A DNA stretch of 64,000 nt from Cryptomeria japonica (lineage: Eukaryota > Streptophyta > Pinopsida > Cupressales > Cupressaceae). Where the stretch lies: the NCBI RefSeq assembly GCF_030272615.1, contig NC_081413.1:601088709-601152708 (forward strand), given 5' to 3'. Both the position numbers and the translations under genes were made by a program. The notes under the pieces were generated by a model. The model was not told where the DNA came from, ran no database searches, and saw only the letters and a list, made by a program, of their open reading frames with translations. Numbering within the stretch: position 1 is the stretch's first letter; every line of letters begins with the position of its first letter. Shown here piece by piece: positions 32,544-42,842 of this stretch.

Positions 32544-33787
32544 ATCCTTTCTGATTTTTCATGCTTAGATCTGAAAAAAAAAAAATTTGATTACATTTCC
32601 ATGTTTGATCTTTTGCAAAATTTTAGAGGTGATTGCATAAAAACCCTAAAATTTCTTTTTAGTAATTAAGCTTGTGAAATTTTTAATGGTTAATGCTTGT
32701 TTCAGATCTGTCTTTCTATTACAAATTATCAATTCATATCTATGCTTTAATTTTGAAAATTAAGTGGTTAGTGTCAAAACCCTAATTTTTAAAACCCTCT
32801 TGATTCAACCTTTGTTCGACAATTTCACTGATCAAAACATCTCCAAATCAGCTGTAACTTTGGATTCGGCAATAAAATCACAATATCTTTCATCCCTGAA
32901 AATTTGGAAAAAAGTTGTGAGGACCGTGGCGCCGAGCGCCATCGTCCCCGACATTTTTTCCGAAATTTCGGGAGCGAGATCTTACTGTATTTTTCTGCTA
33001 AAATCCAGAATTTTGGCTGATTTTATCAATTTTAACACCTTCAAAATTACAGTCAAAGTTGGTCTTGTGATTGCTTGGATTAAGGCTTTTAAACATTCAA
33101 AAATCATTGAAACTGAAATTTTGTGTCAAAATTGTGTTCTTACTGTCCTAAATCTGAAAAGTGTGTTTGCATTCATTAAAAATTTCAGTGCTTTATTCAA
33201 ATTCTTGCATTTTGTGACTTTTGAAATTAAGTGCTTAATTACAACAACTTTGATTTCCGCTTTCAAAATTGAATTTTGTGTGAAATTGAGTCAACTTTTG
33301 AATTTCAAAATTTGCATTGCTCTTGACATTCCCTCTAAAATCATAAAATTCAAAATTTCAGTTTCCCTCTCTTTTTCAAAATTCAAATTTTGCATTTTTC
33401 GACAATCTGGGTAGGGTTCAATTTTGAGATTGCAACTTTAATTTGGCCTATCTACAGATCGTGAAATCACTCAATTTTTTCAGATTAGCTCTAAAATCAT
33501 CATACCTTTCATCCCTGCAAATTTCGAAAAAAGTTGCAAGGACCATGTTGCACTCCGAGCGCCACGGTCCCGGACATTTTTTCCAAAATTTCGGGAGACT
33601 GTCGTGATTGCATTTAACAGCTTAAATCCAGAAGATTGGCTGATTTTACTGAAAATTGCTACCTCTAAAATCAAAATTTTCTCTCCTTCTCTAGTGCATG
33701 AGTTTTACAACAATAAGTCCTACTTACACTATTCCCGTTAGACGAAGCCGTAGAATTAAGTCTTTCTGAGGTTTAACTACTGAGGAG
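32544..33787 (+). other. Element D leader with repeated GC-rich units
   Basis: About 1.25 kb between primer site and gag ATG, AT-rich with poor coding character. It carries two long imperfect repeats, around 32,870-33,030 and 33,480-33,650, each reading TTTCATCCCTG..AATTT.GAAAAAAGTTG..AGGACC...GCGCCA..GTCC then an ACATTTTTTCC.AAATTTCGGGAG block. The GC-rich core is the inverted repeat also found in the LTR. A leader of this kind could hold the RNA packaging signal; that is inference. Confidence 0.55.
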
Positions 33788-36700
33788 ATGGAACCTAATT
33801 TGAATAGCCTTTTTAACGAGGACATGGGTAACTCCTCTAATCCTCCTAATGATGAAGAAGCTCTCCATGAGGTTTCTGAAGAACAAATTTCGAAATTGGA
33901 TAACCAATTTGACGATTTTCACCAATGGATGTCTCATGAGTACCCTGATAGTCAAGCTCTTCCTTTAATTGAGGGTCTAAAACGTATGCTTCAAAGTGAT
34001 AAGAATGGAATTGATATTTTGCGTGGTATTTCACACATTGTGAATTCGAACATGATGCCTATGAAGAGTTGTGCCGAAACTTTAGGTTATACACAACCTC
34101 CTACACAAGTCAATCATTCTATTCCTTTGATGACTTCTATTGCTAGCATACCTACCTTTACATCAAACATAATGGCTACTTCTACACAAGACATTCCTCC
34201 TGTGATCACTACTCATGGGGGCAATCCCTCCTTTTCAATTAACCCTCTTCCTTCATTCAATCCGACTTCTTCATTCACTCCTTCAATGAGTGTTCCTATT
34301 ACATCTTCACAAATGAACATGACGCAAGGGGGCAATTCATTTAATCATTCCATTCCTCCTTGTAGTGTTCCTCCTGTCCAATCATCTCCTATGACTAATT
34401 ATCATAGAGTCCCACCACCTTACTCTTTGCCTTCTTTCAATAACATAACACCTCCATCTCAATCTAACACATCTAATATGAACTCTTCGACTGAAGCGAC
34501 CATTAACAATCTTGCACAAACTGTCTCTTCGTTACAGCAACAAATTGCCTCTATGAATCAATCTAAGTTTAGTGTGCCCACATTTGATGTTGCGAGCCCA
34601 CTTTCTCTTGACATTGTTCGAGCTATTCCCCCTAAACATGTTGAAATTCCACATTTGGAACTTTATAATGGTAAAGGTGATCCTCTAACACATGTTAAGA
34701 CTTTTCAAACAATTTGTACTGATTTTGCTTATGACCAAAGGTTGCTTGCAAAACTATTCACGAGAACATTAAGAGACAAAGCCCTACAATGGTATTGCTC
34801 ATTGCCTTCCTATTCTATTTCTTCTTTCGAACAACTTGCAAATGCTTTCATTCAACAATTTCAAAACAATATAAGTCCTAAAGTTACTTTGATTGATTTA
34901 ATGCATTGTAAACAAGGTGTTAAAGAAAAAGTGACCGATTTCATTGGTAGATATAAGCATTTGTATGCTCAAATTTCTTTTCCAGTGCCTGACAATGATA
35001 TTCAAAGAATCTTTATTTCTAATTTACAAAAAGATATTCGAGACAAACTTCTGTTTTCTGAGTTTACTTCTTTCCAACAGTTGTGTGCCACTCTTCACAA
35101 TTATCAACTGACTGTGAGTCAAATGGAACAATCACATCCTATGGCTCCGAGTGATAAGGGTGATAGCAGTCAACAACCATTTGGGAAGTTTGAACCGAAC
35201 AGAGACTCCATCAAATTCAATGAAAACATCATCAACAACAATGTGAATGCAGCATCAGGTGTGCCTCCTATTTCTAAATTTTTCAAGAAAGAAAGAAAGT
35301 ATACTCCTTTGAATGAATCATTGCATAGTATTATGAATAAATTATTGGAACAAAATGTGCTTACTCTTCCTCCTATAAGACAAATTGATCCTGCAAAGAT
35401 TACTTCACCTTATTTTGATAACAAAGCCTTTTGTCAATTTCATCGTCAGCCTGGGCATGATACTGAAAAATGTTTTTCTTTAAAGGGTAAAATTCAAGAT
35501 TTGATTGATAATAATACTATTTATGTTTCTGGAGTGAATGATAAAGGCAATACATCTGTAGCTCCTCCTAATCAAAATCTTCAGATTTTCACTGATCCAT
35601 TACCTTCTCATACCTCTAATACGATTGAGACTAACGATTCCTCTCTTTCATCTGATGGTCTTGTGTCTATGACTCCAAATGTGATTAACTTTGTAGAGCA
35701 GCAAGAAAACCCTAAAGAACCTTCCATCACATTTGATTCCAATGAAACCATTAGGGCACCTGATGGTCCTTTATACATAGTTGCAAAAGTCAAGAATACA
35801 CCTTGCTGTGGAGTGCTTATTGATCCTTCGTGCATGGTTAATGTTATTACTGAAGAATTTCTTTTTACTTTGCAATTGAATCAAGTGATTTATGACAAAA
35901 CAGATGTGATTGTGAAACTATTTGATGCATTTTCTTCTCCTGCAATTGGTTCTATTACATTGCCTATTGAGGTCCATAACAAATCCCTTGATGTGAACTT
36001 TGCTATTATTCCATCTTCCGAACAATTTCATGTGAAGCTTGGCTATCCTTGGCTATCTTCCATGAAAGCTATTGCTTCTCCTATTCATAAGTGTTTGAAA
36101 TTTCCCCATAATGGTGAAATTGTTACTGTCAATCATAGCCTCTTTAAACCAGCTGAAAGAACCTCTAGTGTTCCTCTTGATTACTTTTGGCCTAAACAAT
36201 TCCAATCCCTTCCTCCGCGAAGTGATCATCTTTTCAAATCTTATCAAAAGTTGAAAACAGATATGATCCTATCTTTAAGTGAACCTAGAACACCTAAACT
36301 TGACATTCCTATCATTCTTGAGAAGGAAGTTCTTCCTTTGAAAGATAAAACTAATGTCTTTACTCAAGAAGATTCCCAACCCATCCCTATGGATGTGACT
36401 ATGTCTATGTCTAATAAACTTCCTAAAAGTAGACCTATTCCTCCTCGTCATGATGGACTTGGTCTCCTTCCTAAACCAAAAATTCCTCCTTTATATGGAG
36501 CAGTTCCTCCTCCTTCCTTTTATAGAGAGAAGAGACCTTCTTCTTCTCCTATTATCCAGCCTAAGAGACCACAACCTAAACACCCAAGTGATAAGGATGA
36601 GAACATTCCTCCTCCTCAATCTTCTTCACTTCCTACTAAGACTAGACGAAATCGTTCCGCACGTGAACGCCGACGAAAGCGTCGTCTTAGAGCTCAAGCA

Positions 36701-37141
36701 GCTGCTTCTCAAACTTTGCCATCTCCAAAAACACCTTCAACGAGCATTATTCCATTTTCTCCTCAGCCGGACATTGAGCCTAAATCTCCTAAACATAAGA
36801 TGCATGATGGTCTTGATCCTGTGCGAGTTAAAGATCCTATTTTTATAAATCTTGATGATGATATAGATGAAAATGTTATTCATGATGAAAATGTTACTTC
36901 TCTTGCTTCTGATAGTGAATATGAACTTGTTGATGTTGATAACCATTTATCTAATGAATTTTCTAAAGCACTTATCCTAGCTCCTAGACAAGAACAATGT
37001 GGCTCGGAACATGAACATAGCCTTTGTTTGGATCTTGTGATAGCTCCATCTGCTGTGTTGAATGTTCCTCCTCTAGCGTGCTCCCTGCCTTCCCGAAACA
37101 TTGATCAGCAAGATCGGGGGGTAGATGACGTGCTAGACTAG
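33788..37141 (+). CDS. gag: Element D gag-like polyprotein, intact 1,117 residues
   Basis: An uninterrupted ORF from ATG 33,788 (MEPNLNSLFNEDMG) to TAG 37139-37141, the only long intact one in the window. Residues 1-140 are acidic and helical, and 140-240 Ser/Pro/Asn-rich. About 285-440 is a plant retrotransposon gag (LTHVKTFQTICTDFAYDQRL, LRDKALQWYCSLPS, LIDLMHCKQGVKEKVTDFI). 549-562 is a zinc-knuckle relative CQFHRQPGHDTEKC. From about 660 comes a protease-like fold with LIDPSCMVNV, lacking the usual DTG/DSG/DGG, and VKLGYPWLSSMKAIASPIHK. The tail is Pro-rich, with a TRRNRSARERRRKRRLR cluster at 952-968 that could bind RNA or act as a nuclear signal, then an acidic C-terminus. No polymerase follows. 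It probably packages element RNA using a partner's enzymes. Confidence 0.9.
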   Translation: MEPNLNSLFNEDMGNSSNPPNDEEALHEVSEEQISKLDNQFDDFHQWMSHEYPDSQALPLIEGLKRMLQSDKNGIDILRGISHIVNSNMMPMKSCAETLGYTQPPTQVNHSIPLMTSIASIPTFTSNIMATSTQDIPPVITTHGGNPSFSINPLPSFNPTSSFTPSMSVPITSSQMNMTQGGNSFNHSIPPCSVPPVQSSPMTNYHRVPPPYSLPSFNNITPPSQSNTSNMNSSTEATINNLAQTVSSLQQQIASMNQSKFSVPTFDVASPLSLDIVRAIPPKHVEIPHLELYNGKGDPLTHVKTFQTICTDFAYDQRLLAKLFTRTLRDKALQWYCSLPSYSISSFEQLANAFIQQFQNNISPKVTLIDLMHCKQGVKEKVTDFIGRYKHLYAQISFPVPDNDIQRIFISNLQKDIRDKLLFSEFTSFQQLCATLHNYQLTVSQMEQSHPMAPSDKGDSSQQPFGKFEPNRDSIKFNENIINNNVNAASGVPPISKFFKKERKYTPLNESLHSIMNKLLEQNVLTLPPIRQIDPAKITSPYFDNKAFCQFHRQPGHDTEKCFSLKGKIQDLIDNNTIYVSGVNDKGNTSVAPPNQNLQIFTDPLPSHTSNTIETNDSSLSSDGLVSMTPNVINFVEQQENPKEPSITFDSNETIRAPDGPLYIVAKVKNTPCCGVLIDPSCMVNVITEEFLFTLQLNQVIYDKTDVIVKLFDAFSSPAIGSITLPIEVHNKSLDVNFAIIPSSEQFHVKLGYPWLSSMKAIASPIHKCLKFPHNGEIVTVNHSLFKPAERTSSVPLDYFWPKQFQSLPPRSDHLFKSYQKLKTDMILSLSEPRTPKLDIPIILEKEVLPLKDKTNVFTQEDSQPIPMDVTMSMSNKLPKSRPIPPRHDGLGLLPKPKIPPLYGAVPPPSFYREKRPSSSPIIQPKRPQPKHPSDKDENIPPPQSSSLPTKTRRNRSARERRRKRRLRAQAAASQTLPSPKTPSTSIIPFSPQPDIEPKSPKHKMHDGLDPVRVKDPIFINLDDDIDENVIHDENVTSLASDSEYELVDVDNHLSNEFSKALILAPRQEQCGSEHEHSLCLDLVIAPSAVLNVPPLACSLPSRNIDQQDRGVDDVLD

Positions 37142-37882
37142 TTACATTAGCATAGCAGATTCTCTCCTCCTCTCTTGTGTTACTTCTTCTATATGTTACT
37201 CTCATTCTTCTATTTGTTGTCCTTAGTGTTGTCTACTTGAGGACGATGCAAAGCATTGAGATCTCTCGATCTCTCTCATGTTGACTCAAAAGACACATGT
37301 GTTCCCTTCTTCTAGGTGACCTTCCTTGATTGGGGAATGAAGAACAATTATGCATACATACATATGATATATACATGACTTATCATACAGCATACTGACC
37401 CCAAGGAAAGCGAAGTCACCTCATGCTTTGTGTTTTGTGTCTATTATCCTTGGGCTTATCTCACACTTGGGGGCTAAATCCTTGCGATAACATGCTCCTT
37501 TCCTTTCTCATTCTTATGTGTATCACTACGTTAAAACAATCACCCCCGGTGAGGCATGTGCGATCGCTTTAACATAGGGGGGCATACATCCCGTTCATAT
37601 CTTTTCAAGATACTTGAGAATTTCTTGGCAAATTTAGCTTTGCCTTGAAAATTCTTGATATCTTTCTTGCATGACTCATAGTGAGGGAACCTTACTACTG
37701 AAAGTCATGGTTCTCCCTCGTGATCTTCCCTTTTACTTTGTCAATCGAAGTAGTAAGATCCTTAGTCCACTGGGGGCTTGGTGTGTCTTGCCTCCTTGAC
37801 GTGGTGAAAGTCTTTCAATGTTGTTTCCTTGTACTTTACCGGAAGTATGAGCATACATACTCCCACTAAAGTGGGGGCTAAA
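37142..37882 (+). other. Element D 3' noncoding region and polypurine tract, second copy
   Basis: Same layout as 30,577-31,317 with about 10 base differences by manual count. The inverted repeat has decayed on its right arm (TTTAACATA at 37,568-37,576). The polypurine tract GTGGGGGCTAA lies immediately before the LTR at 37,883. Confidence 0.65.
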
Positions 37883-39085
37883 TGTAGCGTCCTAAAATTG
37901 CGACACTTGCAATTTCGACATCATTTCGGTCTTCACGATGGCGACGCAACACGCAACCTGAATGGAGACCTCGAAACTTGCTCACGACACCAAAAACTGC
38001 ATTTTTCAAGTACCCTGGCCTGAACCTCCTTGCACCCTGATGTCTCGGGAGGTGGGACCAAAGCGCCCAGCGCCCTGGTCCCCAGGACCATGGTGCCCAG
38101 CGCCCTGGTCCCTGGGTCCCATTTTGGGCCCGGTCTCCTTTGGACTTCAGGTCTTTTTGTTTGCAATTTGGAAAATAAACTTTCCTGGTCGGCCTAAGGT
38201 CGGGAAAATCAGTCTATCAGCCCTAAATGACAAGTATATAAACTACATTTTCCTCTTTCATTCGATATGATGGAAAAGGCGTGGAAACTATACTCAAGCA
38301 TTCAAGCATTCAAGCATTCCTTCTAAGTCTCCATTCAAGGCTAAGTGTTGCATTCAAGACAAGGATTCAACCATTGAAGAGGAGATCACATACTACTACA
38401 ACATACAACATACAACATCTAAACCTTCCCACATAAGGATACAAACATCCTTAGAACAAGGTATTAGTACTTGTTTTACAGTCCTTTACATTTACAGCTC
38501 TTGCTCATTTCTTGGTTAATTCCAAAACCGGGGTTTGACCTAAAGGCAAACCCCTAATCCCTAACCCCCCAATCGTCTTCGCTTTTCTGTGTGTAGGTTG
38601 CAGGTACGGGGCTGAAATTGAAGATCTGGAATCCTTGTGCAGAGACGAACAGATCCCCCTTCGTTTCGCGGATTTTTCGGAGGACCGTGGCGCCGGGCGC
38701 CATCATCCCGACAACTTTTGCTCAAATTTGCAGGACAGCACCGTATCGACATTTTACTGCTAATTCCAGGTCCGCGGCTTCATACTGTATTCCTATCTCA
38801 GTTTATAAGTGAATCTTTGTCACTTTCTATGCATTCCTAGCTTAATTCTCCTATGCACATTCTTTACAAAAGAGGGTAGCCTTGCTTTCTTAACCCTTGA
38901 AACTCATTTAGTATCCAATCTTGCATTGCGTGGGATTGGATCTTGTGGGTTTCAACCCCTCTTTTGAATGTAAAGTCTCCCCCCTAAGTGAAAACCATCG
39001 AATCCTAGCAAACCTCCCTTCTCTCTCCTTGGATTTGGAAGAGGGGAGAGCAACTAGGGTTCGATCACGATTTTTCCGCTTTACA
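37883..39085 (+). repeat. Element D right (3') LTR
   Basis: Starts TGTAGCGTCC and ends CGCTTTACA. The TATA box is at about 38,236-38,243. It has the same CAAGCATT triplet and GC-rich units as the middle LTR, the latter mutated. DNA after 39,085 (CACATATG) is unrelated to the primer site, so this is the outer end. No matching target duplication can be given because the left end of the array is lost. Confidence 0.85.
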
Positions 39086-39183
39086 CACATATGTAACAAG
39101 AATTGGAAAGAGTCAAAAAGACAATCGCCTACATTGTATGCAAATTATTTCATCCTAAACATGTTATTGTTTTCCAATACCAT
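39086..39183. other. Flanking DNA between element D and solo LTR C
   Basis: About 100 bases without a recognised feature; presumably the pre-insertion sequence that resumes at 40,695. Confidence 0.5.
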
Positions 39184-39188
39184 GTCAA

Positions 39189-40689
39189 TGATAGTTCTGA
39201 TACTTAGTATAAGTATAGATCCAATAGCTAACAAGATGAGAGGAGGGGAGGGTGAATCATACAAACTTAATCATTCATAAAAACATCAGATTCAACCTCG
39301 GTAACATATATATCAGTCATATAACCAAAAACTGTCAAACATGCAAACTCAAAAGCATATGAACAATATAAACCTCATAACACCAGATTTAATGTGGAAA
39401 CCCAAATAGGAAAAAACCATTGTGGGATTTCGAACCCACTAAGAAATATACTCTTCTAGAGTATGCTCGGTTAAAAGCAAATCCTGTTAAAGATTACAAA
39501 CACATTGCTAGATGTGACCCGGTTAAGGGATTTCCCTCAGATCTGTTAGGATCTTCACTTTGTTAGAAGTGACCTTGTCAAAGGATTTCAAACACTCAAT
39601 CAAAATGTCACCTTGTTAGAGGATTTACATATAAGACTGTTAAGTCCACTCGGTTAAGAGATTTCCTGTCACTTTCACAAAATAACAGTAATACAATCTA
39701 TCTGCAACTTCACATCTAAAATACTAAAGTAGATTCCTATTTGTTCAATACAATCTAGACATAGAACTAATCTTGTCTATCTGTTGGGCATCAATACTCT
39801 ATTATTCTAACAGGTCTTCAAGCTTCTGCGCTCGGTAATCACTATGTAGCATCCCTGTGCATACACTTGCCCGCATACATTGTTTATCAATAGTTTCCTA
39901 TTTATAAACAAACTTCTAACCGCTTAATCTCCTTGATCACATTTCCCATGATCAATCATAGCCATCAGATCTTCAATCTTGTCCAGGTTCATTGTATCTT
40001 TCAATCTGAAAATGTTTTACCCCACCTTGGAACTTGCACATTCACCTTGGAATTTGTATTAGGGTAATGCGGTTCAATATGAGCTGTAGATCTTCTTGCC
40101 GACTTTCCATTGCCTTAGATTTGTTTAACAAACTTCTTCCACGACTTACCAATCATTGATCTACTCTAGCTCATCATCTTCTTTCATTAAATATCACATG
40201 TAAATATTTAATGCATTCTGTTATAGCTTGGTTACAACTCGGTGAATACTAAACTTCACTCGGTAGACATTCTATCTTCATTAACCGACTGTGATAACCT
40301 TAGGATTTACCGACTAGGTTCCTTATCGTTTACCGACTAGGTTCTTTGCTTGATAACATAGTATAGTATTAACCTTTACATTTCACAACATATGTATGAT
40401 GTTAAAACAATCTAAAACATCAAGATCTCATCATTGTCTGACTCGGTAGAGTTGCCCATTGAATAACTTATCCCCTTATTCATCATATTCTTTCCTGTGT
40501 CTTTACCGATCCTTTATAATCTTCATATCATATTTCTCAAGATATGGCAACATCATACTGAATTAGAAAATCAATTTCTTGACATCAATGACAAAATAAT
40601 AATATCAAGATAGTAAAACATCTTTAATCAATTATGTCCATAATCATCAACAACCTTCTCAATATCCTTATAATGTAATATTGCCAACA
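39189..40689 (-). repeat. Solo LTR C (copia-like ends) in minus orientation
   Basis: A 1,501-bp block flanked by the perfect 5-bp duplication GTCAA at 39,184-39,188 and 40,690-40,694. Read on the minus strand it begins TGTTGGCAATATTACATT and ends with a CACCCTCCCCTCCTCTCATC tract and ...CTATCA. TGTTGGCAA starts and a CACCCC..CTC tract near the end are familiar from plant Ty1/copia LTRs. Short GGTTTACCGA and CGGTTAA words recur inside, as in the LTR at 59,309-60,504. No internal region is present. The copia assignment is tentative. Confidence 0.8.
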
Positions 40690-40694
40690 GTCAA

Positions 40695-42352
40695 TTGTTT
40701 GTTCCGACAAGTCCACACTAGGAGGTTTATAGTTCTATGTATCTATAATGTTCTTTAATGGTTTTGTTGATTGCAACTTCTGGTCCATGATGTACATTAT
40801 GGAGAAATGACCAAACGTTTAACAATAAAAGTTTAGGAATATTATCCTAATCATAAAATTCATGCCAATTACCCCACTATTTGAACTCCAAGGTCTCAAC
40901 AAAGGTCATGCCCCTTGATCCTGGAGTATGCAAAATGATTTCCTTATTACTATTATGGAAAATGAAAAGTGGGTCTAGCGAAGATGAGACATACGTAAAC
41001 ATGTAAAAGTAAAGTTTGCATTGTAGGCGTAGGAGAAGCATGATTTAAAAAGGCAAGAATAAAGTTGCTTGTTGGACAACAAAGTCTATTACATAAAGTT
41101 TATTTATACCTTTGCTGTGAAACAGAGCACTTTGGCATATACATTCGTGAGTATGCAAACTTAAAGTTGTTTGTTTTAAAGTAATCTAAGCACATTAAGT
41201 AAACTAAAGAGCATTTTAAAACAATCACAAAGCCTCAAATAGTCTAGGCAATTAACCATATATGAGGGCATCATTTGAATTGTACAATGCACAACAAAAG
41301 CGCAAAAGTATCTTACCCTTAATGTCTCATGCAATTAGATGCTATCAATGCTCAATGTGCTTTACGATCCAGAAAACTTGTAAATCAGAAATGTTGAACA
41401 CATGACATAACCAAGAAACTAGACACATTAAAGAGAGTAAGAAAAAGCAACATTCAATGAACGAGCAATTTGTCAAAAAAGAAGAGGTGGCCAAAAAAAG
41501 AAAACATATAGATTAAGCATTTGATAGTAAAATAATTCTTAATGAGGACTTATGAATACAGACAAAACATGTATTCAAATTTAAACTTAGCTTCATGTAA
41601 AATGAGTCGTTATTTTTTAAAATAAATGCTAAAATAAGTATAAATCTTTTTAAAAAGTTTGAATTGATTAAAGAATATAGTTTATACAATTGAAGGAAAC
41701 ATAAATATAAAGTCTATATACTAAATTCTTTAAGTCTAAATGAAAAAACAACATGCAAATTAGATATATTATTGCAAACAAAGGACCAAAATAGATGAAA
41801 TTAGATAATAGAAAAGAACCATACCTAGGAGGATGTTTGCTATGTTAAGAAAGGCACTCTTTCAAGACAAGCAATGAATACTCAAGTTTAGAGCATGTTG
41901 TGCTTACAACAGTTGAAGCATCAATGTTAGATTATAAATAGGTGCAGTTGACAAAAGAAAAAGTTACCTACTTCCCACTAAAATAGAAACATTGTAGTTT
42001 GCACGGTATCATGACAAAAATAAAAAAGTTAAATAGCAACTTGGGAAAATGTCCAATTACAAAGCACCCAACTTCATTGATCGACGATCTGAACCATGAT
42101 CTGAAATTAACACTCCAATACTTATATCACTTGAGTTTCTTTTGTTCGACCCAGAAACACTATATTAGTAGGAAAGGAAATTATTTCCATGCTTAACTAT
42201 ATATATACCTGAAAAAACTAAGTCTATGAAACAATAAAGATGTTGGCTGGGGCATCATATCGACAACTTTGGCAACAACATCATATTGAAAAAAAATTGG
42301 CGGTATATCTAGCGGATTTTCTTTGAATCAACATGTGCTCACACGTCACTTC
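40695..42352. other. Unassigned AT-rich DNA
   Basis: About 1.6 kb without convincing coding potential. The last 120 bases (GGGGCATCATATCGACAAC at 42,250 onward, then TTTGAATCAACATGTGCTCAC) resemble the 3' region of element A at 13,680-14,200. At least the right end therefore belongs to a Tat-type element whose LTR follows. The rest is not recognised. Confidence 0.4.
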
Positions 42353-42366
42353 AAAGAGGGGCAAAA
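42353..42366 (+). promoter_or_regulatory. Polypurine tract before an LTR fragment
   Basis: CAAAGAGGGGCAAAA directly precedes TGTAGACTTA and matches the tract of element A at 14,206-14,219. Confidence 0.65.
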
Positions 42367-42842
42367 TGTAGACTTATAAATCTGAGCACTTTCTTAAATA
42401 GAAATTTAATATTTATTTTAACCATATCCCCTTATTAATTAAATTCTATTTAATTGATTTCTTCGCATTCATCTATTTGATTAAATAAATTACTCAATTT
42501 ATTTAATTAAATTCACATAAACCTTTTCTAGCCTTTAACTAAATAAATTACTTTATTTAATTAAATCCCCTTTCTCCCATTTTAATTAAATTTACATTTA
42601 ATTAAATTGATCCTTGCAAATAAATAAATCTAATTTATTTATAAAATCCCCCCACTTGTATTTATGCAAGTTGCATTTAACTTGGTTGAAATAAAGTAAT
42701 TTTATTATAATTAAAATCCTTTTCCCTCATCCACTTGCATTTTCCTACATCTCCCACTTGCCTCCTAAACCACTTCTAGATTCTTCTAATCACATCCAAT
42801 TTAGCCTAATTAATCTCCTAATTATTATCACATTCCTAAGTA
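42367..42842 (+). repeat. Truncated Tat-type LTR
   Basis: Begins TGTAGACTTATAAATC after a polypurine tract and continues with the TTAATTAAATT-rich U3 typical of the A-type LTRs. At about 42,843 it stops where sequence shared with 56,615 onward begins. Only about 475 bases remain and no R/U5 part is seen. Confidence 0.6.

Larger units (their letters stand above)
27648..39085 (+). mobile_element. Element D: tandem non-autonomous LTR element array
   Basis: The array consists of a truncated internal region (27,648-31,317), an LTR (31,318-32,521), a complete internal region (32,522-37,882) and a second LTR (37,883-39,085). Everything from 27,648 to 32,520 recurs 6,565 bases further right. Each internal copy has a gag-like ORF but no RT, RNase H or integrase. 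It is therefore a large non-autonomous LTR element that depended on enzymes from elsewhere. The arrangement fits unequal crossing-over between LTRs, followed by loss of the outer left LTR at the Helentron junction. Confidence 0.85.

Noticed and set aside
32764-33414. 216-codon frame in the D leader
   Set aside because: Composition is dominated by Phe, Ile and Lys from AT-rich DNA, it has no counterpart with known features and it overlaps the repeated leader units.
39081-39095. CACAT after the right D LTR as half of a target duplication
   Set aside because: The matching left half is lost at the Helentron junction, so it cannot be tested.
38921-39280. 119-codon ORF spanning the end of the D LTR
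   Set aside because: It runs across the LTR edge, flanking DNA and into solo LTR C; a chance frame.
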